A DNA stretch of 64,000 nt, from contig UQOE01000007.1 in the NCBI GenBank assembly GCA_900542575.1, positions 15,800 to 79,799 on the forward strand, in the 5' to 3' direction. Position 1 is the stretch's first letter. Every line of letters begins with the position of its first letter. Of the stretch, positions 14,659 to 22,759 are shown piece by piece. The position numbers and the translations under genes are program-made. The notes beneath the pieces are model-generated. The model ran no database searches. It was not told the DNA's origin and was given only the letters and a program-made list of their open reading frames with translations. This DNA is from an uncultured Oscillospiraceae bacterium (lineage in GTDB: Bacteria; Bacillota; Clostridia; Oscillospirales; Acutalibacteraceae).

Positions 14659-17427
14659 ATGAGCAAATCAACCGGCAGATCGCTCCGGATAGGCATGCTG
14701 AGCGTGCTGATGGCTTTTCTTTTTGCTGTCACCGTGCTCGTGCCCGGAGCAGCGCTCCTGCCCACCGCACACGCGGCGTACAAGACGAATGGAAAGGACA
14801 ATTCCACCATTCCCTATGATTCAAGCATTACATCGAACAAGCAGCAGTGGGAAGGTTTTGTCCAGAAAGAGGCAGAGGAGGGCACGGTTCTTCTGAAGAA
14901 CAAAGATCATGCGCTTCCCATTGACACCTCCAAGGGAAAAGTAAAGGTCAACCTGCTTGGGTACTGTGCCTACAATCCGGTCTATTCCGGCTCCGGTTCC
15001 GGATCCATCAAAGCGGGCAGCCGCACCGACTTCAAGACCTCCCTGGCCAATGCCGGCTTCGAGGTGAATCCGGCTGTTGAACAGGCGGGCTTCTACAAAG
15101 CGGAGGAGAAGAGCGGAATTGCCGCATCGGTCTCCTCTCTGGTTCCGTCTTTTGACCAGAAAGAGGTCTCTCTCGACAAATTTACCGGCAATACTTCTTT
15201 TGACAATATGAAGAAGTATTCCGATATCGCCATTGTCGTCCTCGGCCGAAATGCCGGCGAGGGCCAGGATCTCGACACCTACAAGAGCGTCGACGGCCGC
15301 CGCTACCTGCAGCTCAGCGTCAATGAGGAGAATCTCCTCAAACAGGCGCGCAAAACTTTCAGCAAACTTATTGTCGTCGTCAACTCCGCCAATGCGCTGG
15401 AGATGGGCGGACTGAACGCCATCGGCGCAGACGCCATCATCAGCACCGGCATTCCGGGTGCCCACGGACTGGATGCCTTCGGCAAGATCCTGAACGGTAC
15501 CGTCAACCCGTCCGGCCGACTGGTTGACACCTGGGTCAACGATAACGACGCCAACCCGACCTCCGCCACCTTCGGCGAGCACAAGGCTTCGAATACGTCG
15601 GGCGCCTATTACATTGATTATATTGAGAATATCTACAACGGATACAAGTTCTACGAGACCGCGGCCGCGGAAAAAGCGGTCATCAAGGATCCGAAGAGCG
15701 GCAAGACGTTCGACTACCGCAATTACAACAGCGTCGTCGCGTATCCCTTCGGCTCCGGCCTGTCCTATACCTCCTTCTCTCAGGAGATCAAAGGCGGTAT
15801 TCCGCATAAACTGAAACCGCATGACACGTTTGACGTTAAAGTCAAAGTCAAAAATACCGGCAAGACCGCCGGCAAAGAAGTCGTAGAGCTCTACGTCACA
15901 GTTCCGTACACCAAGTACGATCAGAACCACGGCGTGGAAAAGGCGGCCGTCTCTCTGGTCGGCTATGCGAAAACCGATGTCCTCCAGCCCGGCAAATCCG
16001 AGACCGTCAAAGTCCCGGTCAGCATGGAGAAGATCGCATCTTACGACAACACTTATCCGAACGCCAACGGCACGAAGGGCGCATATCGCCTGGACGGCGG
16101 CAAATATACCTTCTCCATCCGCGCCAACTCTCATCAGGTACTGGACAGCAAGGATGCCGAGATGGACAAAGACTTTGTCTACACCGGTGCCGACAAGCGC
16201 CAGAGCGATGACCAGCAGGCCTCCAACCAGTTCGATCAGGCAGAGCGCGGCAAGTACCTCTCCCGGAAGAACGGTTTTGCCAACTACGCCGATGTCGTCA
16301 ACTCGGTAAGCTCCAGCGTCAAGGACACGAGCTTCCAGGAGAACCCGAACAAGTACAATTCCAAGTATGATAAGGAAGTCACCAAACACTATGTCAAGGG
16401 AGTTGACTACGCCAAACAGGGCGGCACGCTGAAGTACACCGACCTGAAGGGAAAGTCTTATGACGATCCGCAGTGGGATGAGCTCTTAAGCCAGCTCACC
16501 CTCGACGAGATGGTCCATCTCGTCCGCTCCGGTCTCTACAAGACCGCACCGATGCGTTCCGTCGGCAAACCGATGACCCTTGATCTCGACGGCCCGCTGG
16601 CCATCAGCTCGGAAGTATCTTCCGCAACCCAGCTCCAGGGCGTCGGCCATACCTCCGTCCCGGTTCTGGCCTCCACCTGGAACAACGATCTCGCCTATAC
16701 CTACGGCTCCTATATTGCCGATGAGGCCCATTCCATGGGCGTCACCTCCTGGTATGCCCCTGCGATGGACAATCACCGCAACGCATACTCCGGCCGAAAC
16801 TACGAGTACTATTCCGAAGACGCCACTCTGAGCGGCGGCATGGGCTCCAATGAGTGCCTTGGCGCACGGAAGAAGGGCCTTATCACCTACATGAAGCACT
16901 TCGCGTTCAATGATCAGGAGAACCACCGCGGCGAGAACCTCCACACCTATGTCAACGAACAGGCCGCAAGAGAAATCTACCTGCGCCCGTTCGAGATGGC
17001 GGTTAAAGAGGGCCACGCCAATGCATGCATGGGCGCCTGCAACATGATCGGCGACGTCTTCTGCAACGACTATGAGCCTCTGATGGTTCAGGTCCTCCGC
17101 AACGAGTGGGGCTTCCGCGGCATTGTCTCCACAGATCAGTGCAGCTGGGGTCTCCAAACCGGCAAGGCCGGCACAGTTGGCCCGACCTACTACTGGACGC
17201 AGACGGACGCCATGCTCCGCGGCGGCACCGACTTCTGGCTCGATTTCCAGATTGATGATCTGAAGAAACCGTCCACCTTCTCGGATGCAGATATCTACTA
17301 TCTGATGCGCGCAGCTAAGGATATTCTCTACACCGATGCCAACGCATATGTCATTCCCGCTACGACCAACATTACCGGTTCCAGCAACGATGGCATTATG
17401 GGCTATATTATTCAGGATCTGACCTGA
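14659..17427 (+). CDS. Secreted glycoside hydrolase family 3 with swapped domain order
   Basis: A 922-residue protein. Signal peptide residues 1-39 (IGMLSVLMAFLFAVTVLVPG, cleavage near AHA-A). The usual C-terminal GH3 alpha/beta sandwich comes first (EEGTVLLKN at about 74, GGLNAIGADAIISTGIPG), then a fibronectin III-like domain (FDVKVKVKNTGKTAGKEVVELYV, about 390-420). Only then comes the (beta/alpha)8 barrel: LTLDEMVHLV, YAPAMDNHRN, GRNYEYYSED, KHFAFNDQE and the nucleophile D826 in IVSTDQCSW. This is a circular permutation of the standard GH3 layout. It should cleave beta-linked oligosaccharides outside the cell; no cell-wall anchor motif is seen. RBS GAGAGGAG precedes the ATG. Confidence 0.9.
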   Translation: MSKSTGRSLRIGMLSVLMAFLFAVTVLVPGAALLPTAHAAYKTNGKDNSTIPYDSSITSNKQQWEGFVQKEAEEGTVLLKNKDHALPIDTSKGKVKVNLLGYCAYNPVYSGSGSGSIKAGSRTDFKTSLANAGFEVNPAVEQAGFYKAEEKSGIAASVSSLVPSFDQKEVSLDKFTGNTSFDNMKKYSDIAIVVLGRNAGEGQDLDTYKSVDGRRYLQLSVNEENLLKQARKTFSKLIVVVNSANALEMGGLNAIGADAIISTGIPGAHGLDAFGKILNGTVNPSGRLVDTWVNDNDANPTSATFGEHKASNTSGAYYIDYIENIYNGYKFYETAAAEKAVIKDPKSGKTFDYRNYNSVVAYPFGSGLSYTSFSQEIKGGIPHKLKPHDTFDVKVKVKNTGKTAGKEVVELYVTVPYTKYDQNHGVEKAAVSLVGYAKTDVLQPGKSETVKVPVSMEKIASYDNTYPNANGTKGAYRLDGGKYTFSIRANSHQVLDSKDAEMDKDFVYTGADKRQSDDQQASNQFDQAERGKYLSRKNGFANYADVVNSVSSSVKDTSFQENPNKYNSKYDKEVTKHYVKGVDYAKQGGTLKYTDLKGKSYDDPQWDELLSQLTLDEMVHLVRSGLYKTAPMRSVGKPMTLDLDGPLAISSEVSSATQLQGVGHTSVPVLASTWNNDLAYTYGSYIADEAHSMGVTSWYAPAMDNHRNAYSGRNYEYYSEDATLSGGMGSNECLGARKKGLITYMKHFAFNDQENHRGENLHTYVNEQAAREIYLRPFEMAVKEGHANACMGACNMIGDVFCNDYEPLMVQVLRNEWGFRGIVSTDQCSWGLQTGKAGTVGPTYYWTQTDAMLRGGTDFWLDFQIDDLKKPSTFSDADIYYLMRAAKDILYTDANAYVIPATTNITGSSNDGIMGYIIQDLT

Positions 17428-17448
17428 TAACTTTTTCAAACAGGAATG

Positions 17449-17485
17449 GCGGTCAGCCCGGAAGGGCTGGCCGCTGTTTATTTTT
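17449..17485 (+). terminator. Terminator of the GH3 gene
   Basis: Stem GCGGTCAGCCC (17449-17459)/GGGCTGGCCGC (17464-17474), loop GGAA, tail TGTTTATTTTT. Confidence 0.9.
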
Positions 17486-17584
17486 GGGGGAGTGGGTGAA
17501 AGGCCGGCAGGAGGGAGGGGTGAAACTCAGTTTCGTACGCGGAAGCTGGTATTTCGTATGTTGTTGAGAATCATTCCCATTGTC

Positions 17585-17753
17585 GGGTCAGGCCAGAATT
17601 TTGTTTGAGTCTGGCCCAGTATTTTGTATCATAACCGGGCTAATCTGCTCAGAAATGATGACCTGACCCAGCCCCTGCCGCCGGCAAGCCGTCTTTTGTG
17701 AGACTTTCCTATTATTTTGTATCAAAGCAGGACGAATTTGCCGGGCCAAATTC
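17585..17753. repeat. Structured intergenic region with direct and inverted repeats
   Basis: No gene lies between 17428 and 17884. Inside it, TATTTTGTATCA occurs at 17620-17631 and 17713-17724, each followed by a related 13-mer. GGCCAGA (17591-17597)/TCTGGCC (17610-17616) forms a hairpin. GGGTCAGG (from 17585) pairs with CCTGACCC (from 17662). GAATTTG (17734-17740)/CAAATTC (17747-17753) forms another. It could be a non-coding RNA or a degenerate mobile remnant. Confidence 0.45.
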
Positions 17754-17813
17754 CCAAAAAAATTCAAATTGACCCATGAGCGACAATTCACCACACCCCG
17801 CCCCCAATCACAC

Positions 17814-17849
17814 ACAAAAAGCACGCCCTTCAAAGGACGTGCTTTTTGT
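17814..17849 (-). terminator. Terminator of the glutathione peroxidase gene
   Basis: Stem ACAAAAAGCACG (17814-17825)/CGTGCTTTTTGT (17838-17849), with T run on the minus strand. Confidence 0.85.
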
Positions 17850-17884
17850 TATGCTTGGAAAGGAAAGACAGAAGATTTCAGTGA

Positions 17885-18427
17885 TTACAGCAGAGAAGCG
17901 ACATACTTCTCAACTTCCTCCATGTCGGCGGTGGGCTCGAAGCGTTTGACGACGCTGCCGTCACGGTCGACGATGAATTTGGTGAAGTTCCATTTGATCT
18001 TGGAGTTGTTCTTGTAGTCCTTGTCCTGTGTATTCAGGAGTGCCTTCATTGCCAGAGCTTTGGCGCCTTTGCCAAAGCCCTCAAAGCCCTGCTGACTCTT
18101 GAGATAGGTGTAGAGCGGAAGCTCGTTTTCGCCGTTGACGTCGGACTTCTTCATCTGTGGGAACTGGGTGTTGTAGTGGAGTTTGCAGAAGGAGTGGATC
18201 TCTTCATCGGTGCCGGGGGCCTGATCCTTGAACTGGTTGCAGGGGATATCGATGATCTCAAGCCCTTTGTCGTGGTACTTCTCGTACATCTTCTCAATGG
18301 GCTCGTACTGCGGGGTGAAGCCGCAGCCGGTTGCGGTATTGACGATCATCATAACTTTGCCTTTGTAGTCGGCGAGGGAGAGGGTTTCGCCGGTACCAGT
18401 GGTGAGAGTGAAATCATAAATGGACAT
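17885..18427 (-). CDS. Glutathione peroxidase-family thiol peroxidase
   Basis: A 180-residue Gpx/BtuE-type peroxidase. The peroxidatic residue is C35 in NTATGCGFTPQY (a cysteine, not selenocysteine). The IPCNQFKDQAPG and KIKWNFTKFIVDRDG segments supply the Gln/Trp/Asn of the catalytic tetrad. Bacterial cysteine-type members normally use thioredoxin to reduce hydroperoxides. The gene is divergent from ackA, with a palindrome over its -10. Confidence 0.92.
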   Translation of the reverse strand: MSIYDFTLTTGTGETLSLADYKGKVMMIVNTATGCGFTPQYEPIEKMYEKYHDKGLEIIDIPCNQFKDQAPGTDEEIHSFCKLHYNTQFPQMKKSDVNGENELPLYTYLKSQQGFEGFGKGAKALAMKALLNTQDKDYKNNSKIKWNFTKFIVDRDGSVVKRFEPTADMEEVEKYVASLL

Positions 18428-18467
18428 ATGTGAGAACCTCCTAGTTGGTTAGCTTTGACTTACTGTT

Positions 18468-18504
18468 TACAATTTAATTGTACTCAATCTTTTTGAAAAT
18501 GCAA
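18468..18504 (-). promoter_or_regulatory. gpx promoter with 7-1-7 palindrome
   Basis: Minus strand: TTGCAT (18499-18504), 16-base spacer, TACAAT (18477-18482). The palindrome TACAATT-T-AATTGTA (18468-18482) covers the -10. The 7-1-7 geometry is that of Fur-family (PerR/Fur/Zur) boxes, but the half-site differs from the PerR consensus. Confidence 0.55.
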
Positions 18505-18512
18505 CTATTTTT

Positions 18513-18540
18513 TTGAAAAAACCTCGGATTCTGTTATAAT
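18513..18540 (+). promoter_or_regulatory. ackA promoter
   Basis: TTGAAA (18513-18518), 16-base spacer, TATAAT (18535-18540). Start of transcription is expected close to 18547, giving a short leader. Confidence 0.65.
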
Positions 18541-18572
18541 ACTTGAAACTGCATAAAAAGGATGACAAATTG

Positions 18573-19826
18573 ATGAAAATTTTAGTTATAAATTGCGGAA
18601 GTTCCTCTCTGAAGTTCCAGCTTCTCGACATGACAAACGAGCAGGTTCTCGCCAAAGGGCTGTGCGAGCGCATCGGAGACGGTAGCCATGTCCGGTATCA
18701 GAGCGCGGCGGGGAGCATCTCCTATGACAAAGATCTGCCGGACCACAATGCGGCGTTTGATGAGGTGCGCCGGCTTCTGACCACCGGCGAGAGCAAAGTG
18801 ACAGACCCGGAAGGCATTGACGCCATTGGGCACCGCGTTGTCCAGGGCGGCGACATCTACAGCCAGAGCGTGCTGATTGACGAAAAGGTGGAGCAGACCC
18901 TTGAGGAGCTCTCTTCCCTGGCACCGCTGCACAATCCCGCCAACCTCCAGGGCATCCGTGCTGCGCGCGCCGCCTTCGGTGACGACGTTCCCCAGGTGGC
19001 AGTCTTCGACACCGCGTTCCACAGCACGATCTCCCAGCGTGTCTTCATTTACCCGCTTCCATACGAGATCTATACCAAGTACCGTGTGCGCAAATACGGA
19101 TTCCACGGCATTTCGCACCGGACGGTCAGCCGCAAGCTGCACGATGTGCATCCGGAATACCGCAAAGTTATCACCTGCCATCTCGGAAACGGCTCATCCC
19201 TCGCCGCCATCCGGGAGGGCGAGTGCGTCGATACCACCATGGGCCTGACTCCGCTCAGCGGATTCATGATGGGCACGCGCTCCGGCAACATTGACCCCGC
19301 CATCGTCCCGTTCCTGGAGCGAGAGGCCGGCTATACCCCGGACGAGATCGACGAACTGCTCAACAAAAAATCCGGTTTCCTCGGGGTCTCCGGCGTCTCC
19401 TCCGATGTACGGGATGTCGAAGAAGCCGCCAAAAAAGGCAACCTTCGCGCCCAGCTGGCCATCGATATCTTCACGCTGCAGGTGGCGCAGCTCATCGCCG
19501 GACTCTCGGTCACCCTCCACGGGCTCGATGCACTGGTTTTCACCGCGGGCATCGGAGAAAACGACAGCACAATTCGCCGGGCCATCTGCTCCCAGCTGGA
19601 CTATCTCGGGGTGGAACTCGACGGTCTGCGCAACGACAACGTCCCGCGGGGCGAGGCGGCGCGCATCCATTCCGACCGCTCGAAGGTGGGAATCTATGTG
19701 ATCCCCACAAATGAGGAGCTGACGATTGCGAAAGATACAGAGCAGCTGATCAACCTGCTGGTCAACGGTACGGCGAAGGACGATCTTGACTATACCGAAA
19801 TCCTGAGCCAGCCGCTGCGGGAATAA
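18573..19826 (+). CDS. ackA: Acetate kinase
   Basis: A 417-residue acetate kinase of the ASKHA superfamily. Seen: phosphate-1 motif LVINCGSSSLKFQ at the N-terminus, GHRVVQGG, FDTAFH (catalytic Asp/His), HLGNGSS, TGIGEND near the C-terminus, and the PLSGFMMGTRSGNIDPAI loop. It converts acetyl phosphate and ADP to acetate and ATP, the substrate-level phosphorylation step of fermentation. The start at 18573 (AAAAGGATG upstream) is preferred over an upstream ATG at 18543. The usual partner pta is not in the window. Confidence 0.96.
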   Translation: MKILVINCGSSSLKFQLLDMTNEQVLAKGLCERIGDGSHVRYQSAAGSISYDKDLPDHNAAFDEVRRLLTTGESKVTDPEGIDAIGHRVVQGGDIYSQSVLIDEKVEQTLEELSSLAPLHNPANLQGIRAARAAFGDDVPQVAVFDTAFHSTISQRVFIYPLPYEIYTKYRVRKYGFHGISHRTVSRKLHDVHPEYRKVITCHLGNGSSLAAIREGECVDTTMGLTPLSGFMMGTRSGNIDPAIVPFLEREAGYTPDEIDELLNKKSGFLGVSGVSSDVRDVEEAAKKGNLRAQLAIDIFTLQVAQLIAGLSVTLHGLDALVFTAGIGENDSTIRRAICSQLDYLGVELDGLRNDNVPRGEAARIHSDRSKVGIYVIPTNEELTIAKDTEQLINLLVNGTAKDDLDYTEILSQPLRE

Positions 19827-19830
19827 GAAA

Positions 19831-19860
19831 AACAGCCTGCCGTACGGCAGGCTGTTTTGG
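19831..19860. terminator. Bidirectional terminator
   Basis: Perfect 26-base palindrome 19831-19856 (AACAGCCTGCCGT and its complement), flanked by AAAA and TTTT. It is shared by ackA and the convergent hydrolase gene. Confidence 0.9.
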
Positions 19861-19862
19861 GT

Positions 19863-20693
19863 TTAAGACAGGGTCTTCAATTCGTAGATATCTTTGCGAC
19901 GGTGTTTGAGGAGGGGGAGCTGGTCCCGCACTTCGTCAATGCGGTCCAGGTCCAGGTCGACCACGCGGATTTGGGCGCGGTCCTCGAGCTCGGAGATGAC
20001 GATGCCCCAGGGGTCCACGACAATGGAGTGGCCATAGGCGACATAGTTGGCGTCCAGGTTCCGGGCCGGGGAGGTGCCGATGGTGTAGACCTGATTGTCG
20101 ACGGCCCGGCTGCGGAACATGAGTTCCCAGTGGGCAGGGCCTGTGGTCAGGTTGAAGGCGGCGGGGCAGAGCAGCACTTTGGCGCCGCGGTCTGTCATGA
20201 GGCGGGCGAGTTCCGGAAAACGGAAGTCGTAGCAGATGCAGATGCCCATTTTGCAGAACTCCGTGTCAAAAACGGTGACCTGATTTCCGGCACTCAGACG
20301 GGAGGACTCCTGAAAGGCCTGTCCGCCCGCAATATTGATGTCAAACAGATGCATCTTCCGGTGCTTGGCGATGCAGTTTCCGGCGCGGTCAAAGACATAG
20401 GCGGTGTTGTAGACCTTGCCGTCGTCCCCGAGTTCGGGGACACTGCCAGCAGAGAGGTAGACGCTGCGGTCGCGGGCCAGGTCGGAGAGGAACCGGTAAG
20501 CGGGCCCACCTTCGGGCTCCGCGTAGTCCCGGAAACGGTCGGCGTCGTAGGGGCAGAGGAACATCTCCGGCAGCGTGACAAGGTCCAGACTGCGCATGAG
20601 GTCCCGGTCAAAGAGAGAGGCCACCCGGTCGAGATTCTCCTGCGCGTCTTCGCTGACGGGAGTCTGAAGCACTGCGGTACGGATTTTTGCCAT
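19863..20693 (-). CDS. Omega-amidase-like carbon-nitrogen hydrolase (Nit2 group)
   Basis: A 276-residue cytosolic nitrilase-superfamily enzyme. Catalytic E43 (LPEMF), K113 (KHRKMHLFDI) and C154 (CICYDFRFPE) are intact. The motif set KMHLFDI...FQES and CYDFRFPEL is that of Nit2/omega-amidase and 2-oxoglutaramate amidases. These hydrolyse alpha-ketoglutaramate or alpha-ketosuccinamate made by glutamine and asparagine transaminases, which would link it to the aminotransferase at 9.7 kb (inference). The start at 20693 follows AAAGGGTG. Confidence 0.85.
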   Translation of the reverse strand: MAKIRTAVLQTPVSEDAQENLDRVASLFDRDLMRSLDLVTLPEMFLCPYDADRFRDYAEPEGGPAYRFLSDLARDRSVYLSAGSVPELGDDGKVYNTAYVFDRAGNCIAKHRKMHLFDINIAGGQAFQESSRLSAGNQVTVFDTEFCKMGICICYDFRFPELARLMTDRGAKVLLCPAAFNLTTGPAHWELMFRSRAVDNQVYTIGTSPARNLDANYVAYGHSIVVDPWGIVISELEDRAQIRVVDLDLDRIDEVRDQLPLLKHRRKDIYELKTLS

Positions 20694-20819
20694 GGAATCA
20701 CACCCTTTATCATTGATACCTTTATTATAACAGAGAAAAAAGACAGGCCCAAGTAGAAAGGGGAACGGGATTTCGGCCGCCTGTGCTATAATAGACCACA
20801 TATAGAAAGGAAATTGCAT

Positions 20820-21386
20820 ATGGCAACCTATTTAGTTGACTTTGAAAACGTCAACGGCGACGGTCTCGTGGGCATCGACAAGCTCCACAGCACCGACGTC
20901 GTCACTATTTTTTATTCGAAAAATGCAGCTTCCATCACCTTTGAGACGCACCAGGCGCTGAACGCATCCAGTGCCGAAATCGACTACCTGAAGGTGGAGA
21001 GCGGCACCAAAAACGCGCTGGATTTTCAGCTGGTTTCCTATCTCGGCTTTCTGATGGCCAAAAAGCCGAATGACGCCTATTACCTTGTCACCAAGGACAA
21101 CGGCTATAAGGCGGTTGTGGACTTCTGGACCCATGTCGGAAAACGGGTCAGCCTCGTGGCCAACCTGGAGAAGACCACGCTGGAAGAGGAGAACAACGAA
21201 ATTCGAAACGTCCTGCGCGGCACGCTCCCGGACCGCAAGGACCAGGATCTCGTGCTCCAATACGTCGAAAAGTATAAGACGAAAATGGGTCTCAACAACG
21301 CGCTCCAGAAAAATTTCGACAGCAAGCGCGGCGGAGAGATCTATAAACTCCTGAAACCTTATATTAAAGATAAGAAAGGCAACTGA
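20820..21386 (+). CDS. PIN-like/NYN-type predicted ribonuclease
   Basis: A 188-residue protein. It starts MATYLVDFENVNGDGL, an acidic metal-binding strand typical of NYN/PIN domains. Further acidic positions follow in NALDFQLVSYLGFLMAKKP and YYLVTKDNGYKAVVDFW. Such domains bind Mg2+ and cleave RNA; the specific target is unknown. The C-terminal 60 residues are charged and helical. RBS AAAGGAAA precedes the ATG. The stop TGA shares a base with the ATG of the MarR gene, so the three genes to 22700 form a tight operon. Confidence 0.75.
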   Translation: MATYLVDFENVNGDGLVGIDKLHSTDVVTIFYSKNAASITFETHQALNASSAEIDYLKVESGTKNALDFQLVSYLGFLMAKKPNDAYYLVTKDNGYKAVVDFWTHVGKRVSLVANLEKTTLEEENNEIRNVLRGTLPDRKDQDLVLQYVEKYKTKMGLNNALQKNFDSKRGGEIYKLLKPYIKDKKGN

Positions 21387-21814
21387 TGGAGCCAGACTAT
21401 CTGACCAGCGGCACGCTGATCAAACAGATCGACGACGAATTTACCAAAGAGGCCAACAGCATTCTGCGCCCCGTTGGACTGACCGTCTCGCAGGCCCGCA
21501 TTTTACTGCTGCTGGATCGCGCGCCGGGCTGCGAACTGACCCTGAAAGAGCTGGAGCCACTGGCCCACGTCTCCCAACAGACCTGTGCCGGGAACGTCGC
21601 ACGGCTGGTGGAAAAGGGGTTCCTGGATACCTCGCGGGACCGGGAGGACCGCCGCACCAAACACATCCGACTGACCAAGAAGGGGCGCAGCAGCATGGAG
21701 CCCGTCCGGGACTGCATGCGGCAGGCGGAGCGCTTGGTCTTCGGATCTCTGAGCGAAGGGGAGCGGCGGGAACTGACCCGTCTGTTGCGCCGTGTCCGCG
21801 ACCATATGAAATGA
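21386..21814 (+). CDS. MarR-family transcriptional regulator
   Basis: A 142-residue winged-helix protein: LTVSQARILLLLDRAPG, helix-turn-helix HVSQQTCAGNVARLVEKGF, wing DTSRDREDRRTKHIRLTKKG. It overlaps the previous stop by one base and is 10 bases before nudC, hence translationally coupled. No palindrome clear enough to name was found at the operon promoter. It probably autoregulates the PIN-like/MarR/NudC unit. Confidence 0.88.
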   Translation: MEPDYLTSGTLIKQIDDEFTKEANSILRPVGLTVSQARILLLLDRAPGCELTLKELEPLAHVSQQTCAGNVARLVEKGFLDTSRDREDRRTKHIRLTKKGRSSMEPVRDCMRQAERLVFGSLSEGERRELTRLLRRVRDHMK

Positions 21815-21824
21815 GGAATTTAGC

Positions 21825-22700
21825 ATGATACAGGATATTGCGCCGCACCGCCTGGACAACCACTTTGAGGGCGGGCGGCTGCCGACCGCAGACAGCCTGG
21901 TCATCGCCTTCCGCGGCCGAAACGTGCTGCTGCACACGGCAGAGGATGGCAGCTTCTGTCTGCCCACCGCCCGGGAGCTGGGCGCCGATGTCCGGCTCAG
22001 CTACCTGATCCGCATGGACGGGACGGACTATTTCTTCCCCGTGGAAGAAATTCCGAATCCGGACATTCCGGGCGGATACGCCTATCTGGGCATCCGGGAC
22101 ATCCGCCGGAGCGGGAAGGCCGCCCCGGAGCAGGCGATGCTCCTGGTGACGGCGCTGCATCTGGCCAACTGGTACCGCCATAACCGTTTCTGCGGCGCCT
22201 GCGGCAGCCCGACGGAGATCGACACCCTGGAACGCGCCATGGTCTGTCCCAAATGCGGCAACAAAATCTTCCCTCGGATTAACCCCGCGGTCATTGTCGG
22301 CATCCGCAACGGCGATTCGCTGCTTTTAACCGAGTACGCGGCGCGCACCGGTCAATCGCTCCCGTTCTACGCTCTGGTGGCGGGCTTCGCCGAGATCGGA
22401 GAGACCTTCGAGGAGTGCGTCCAGCGAGAGGTCATGGAAGAGGTCGGACTGAAGGTCAAAAATATTCGCTACTACAAGTCGCAGCCCTGGGGCTTTGCCG
22501 ACGACCTCCTCGCCGGCTATTACTGCGACGTCGACGGAGACCCGACGATCCACATGGATACCAACGAGCTGAAGACGGCCATCTGGGTTCCCCGCAGCGA
22601 GATCCAGCTGCAGTGGGACAGCATGAGTCTCACCAATGAGATGATGCGGATGTTCAAAGAGGGCCGGGACGAGGAACTTCTGCGGTACCCAAAAGTATGA
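21825..22700 (+). CDS. nudC: NADH pyrophosphatase / NAD-cap RNA hydrolase, NudC
   Basis: A 291-residue Nudix protein. Zinc ribbon FCGACGS...CPKCGN at about residues 122-147. Nudix box GFAEIGETFEECVQREVMEEVGL at about 189-211 with the full E-x7-REVxEE pattern. The SQPWGF motif downstream is the diagnostic NudC SQPW(P/G)F. NudC hydrolyses NADH to NMNH and AMP, and removes 5' NAD caps from RNA. Its position behind a predicted ribonuclease makes the RNA role interesting. Confidence 0.92.
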   Translation: MIQDIAPHRLDNHFEGGRLPTADSLVIAFRGRNVLLHTAEDGSFCLPTARELGADVRLSYLIRMDGTDYFFPVEEIPNPDIPGGYAYLGIRDIRRSGKAAPEQAMLLVTALHLANWYRHNRFCGACGSPTEIDTLERAMVCPKCGNKIFPRINPAVIVGIRNGDSLLLTEYAARTGQSLPFYALVAGFAEIGETFEECVQREVMEEVGLKVKNIRYYKSQPWGFADDLLAGYYCDVDGDPTIHMDTNELKTAIWVPRSEIQLQWDSMSLTNEMMRMFKEGRDEELLRYPKV

Positions 22701-22705
22701 GTATC

Positions 22706-22748
22706 AAAAGGACGGCAGCCCGCTGAAAAAGCGGACTGCCGTCCTTTT
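22706..22748. terminator. Bidirectional terminator
   Basis: 18-bp stem 22706-22723/22731-22748 (AAAAGGACGGCAG... with one mismatch), A and T runs at the ends. It is shared by nudC and the convergent gene. Confidence 0.9.
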
Positions 22749-22759
22749 ACGGTTCCAAA

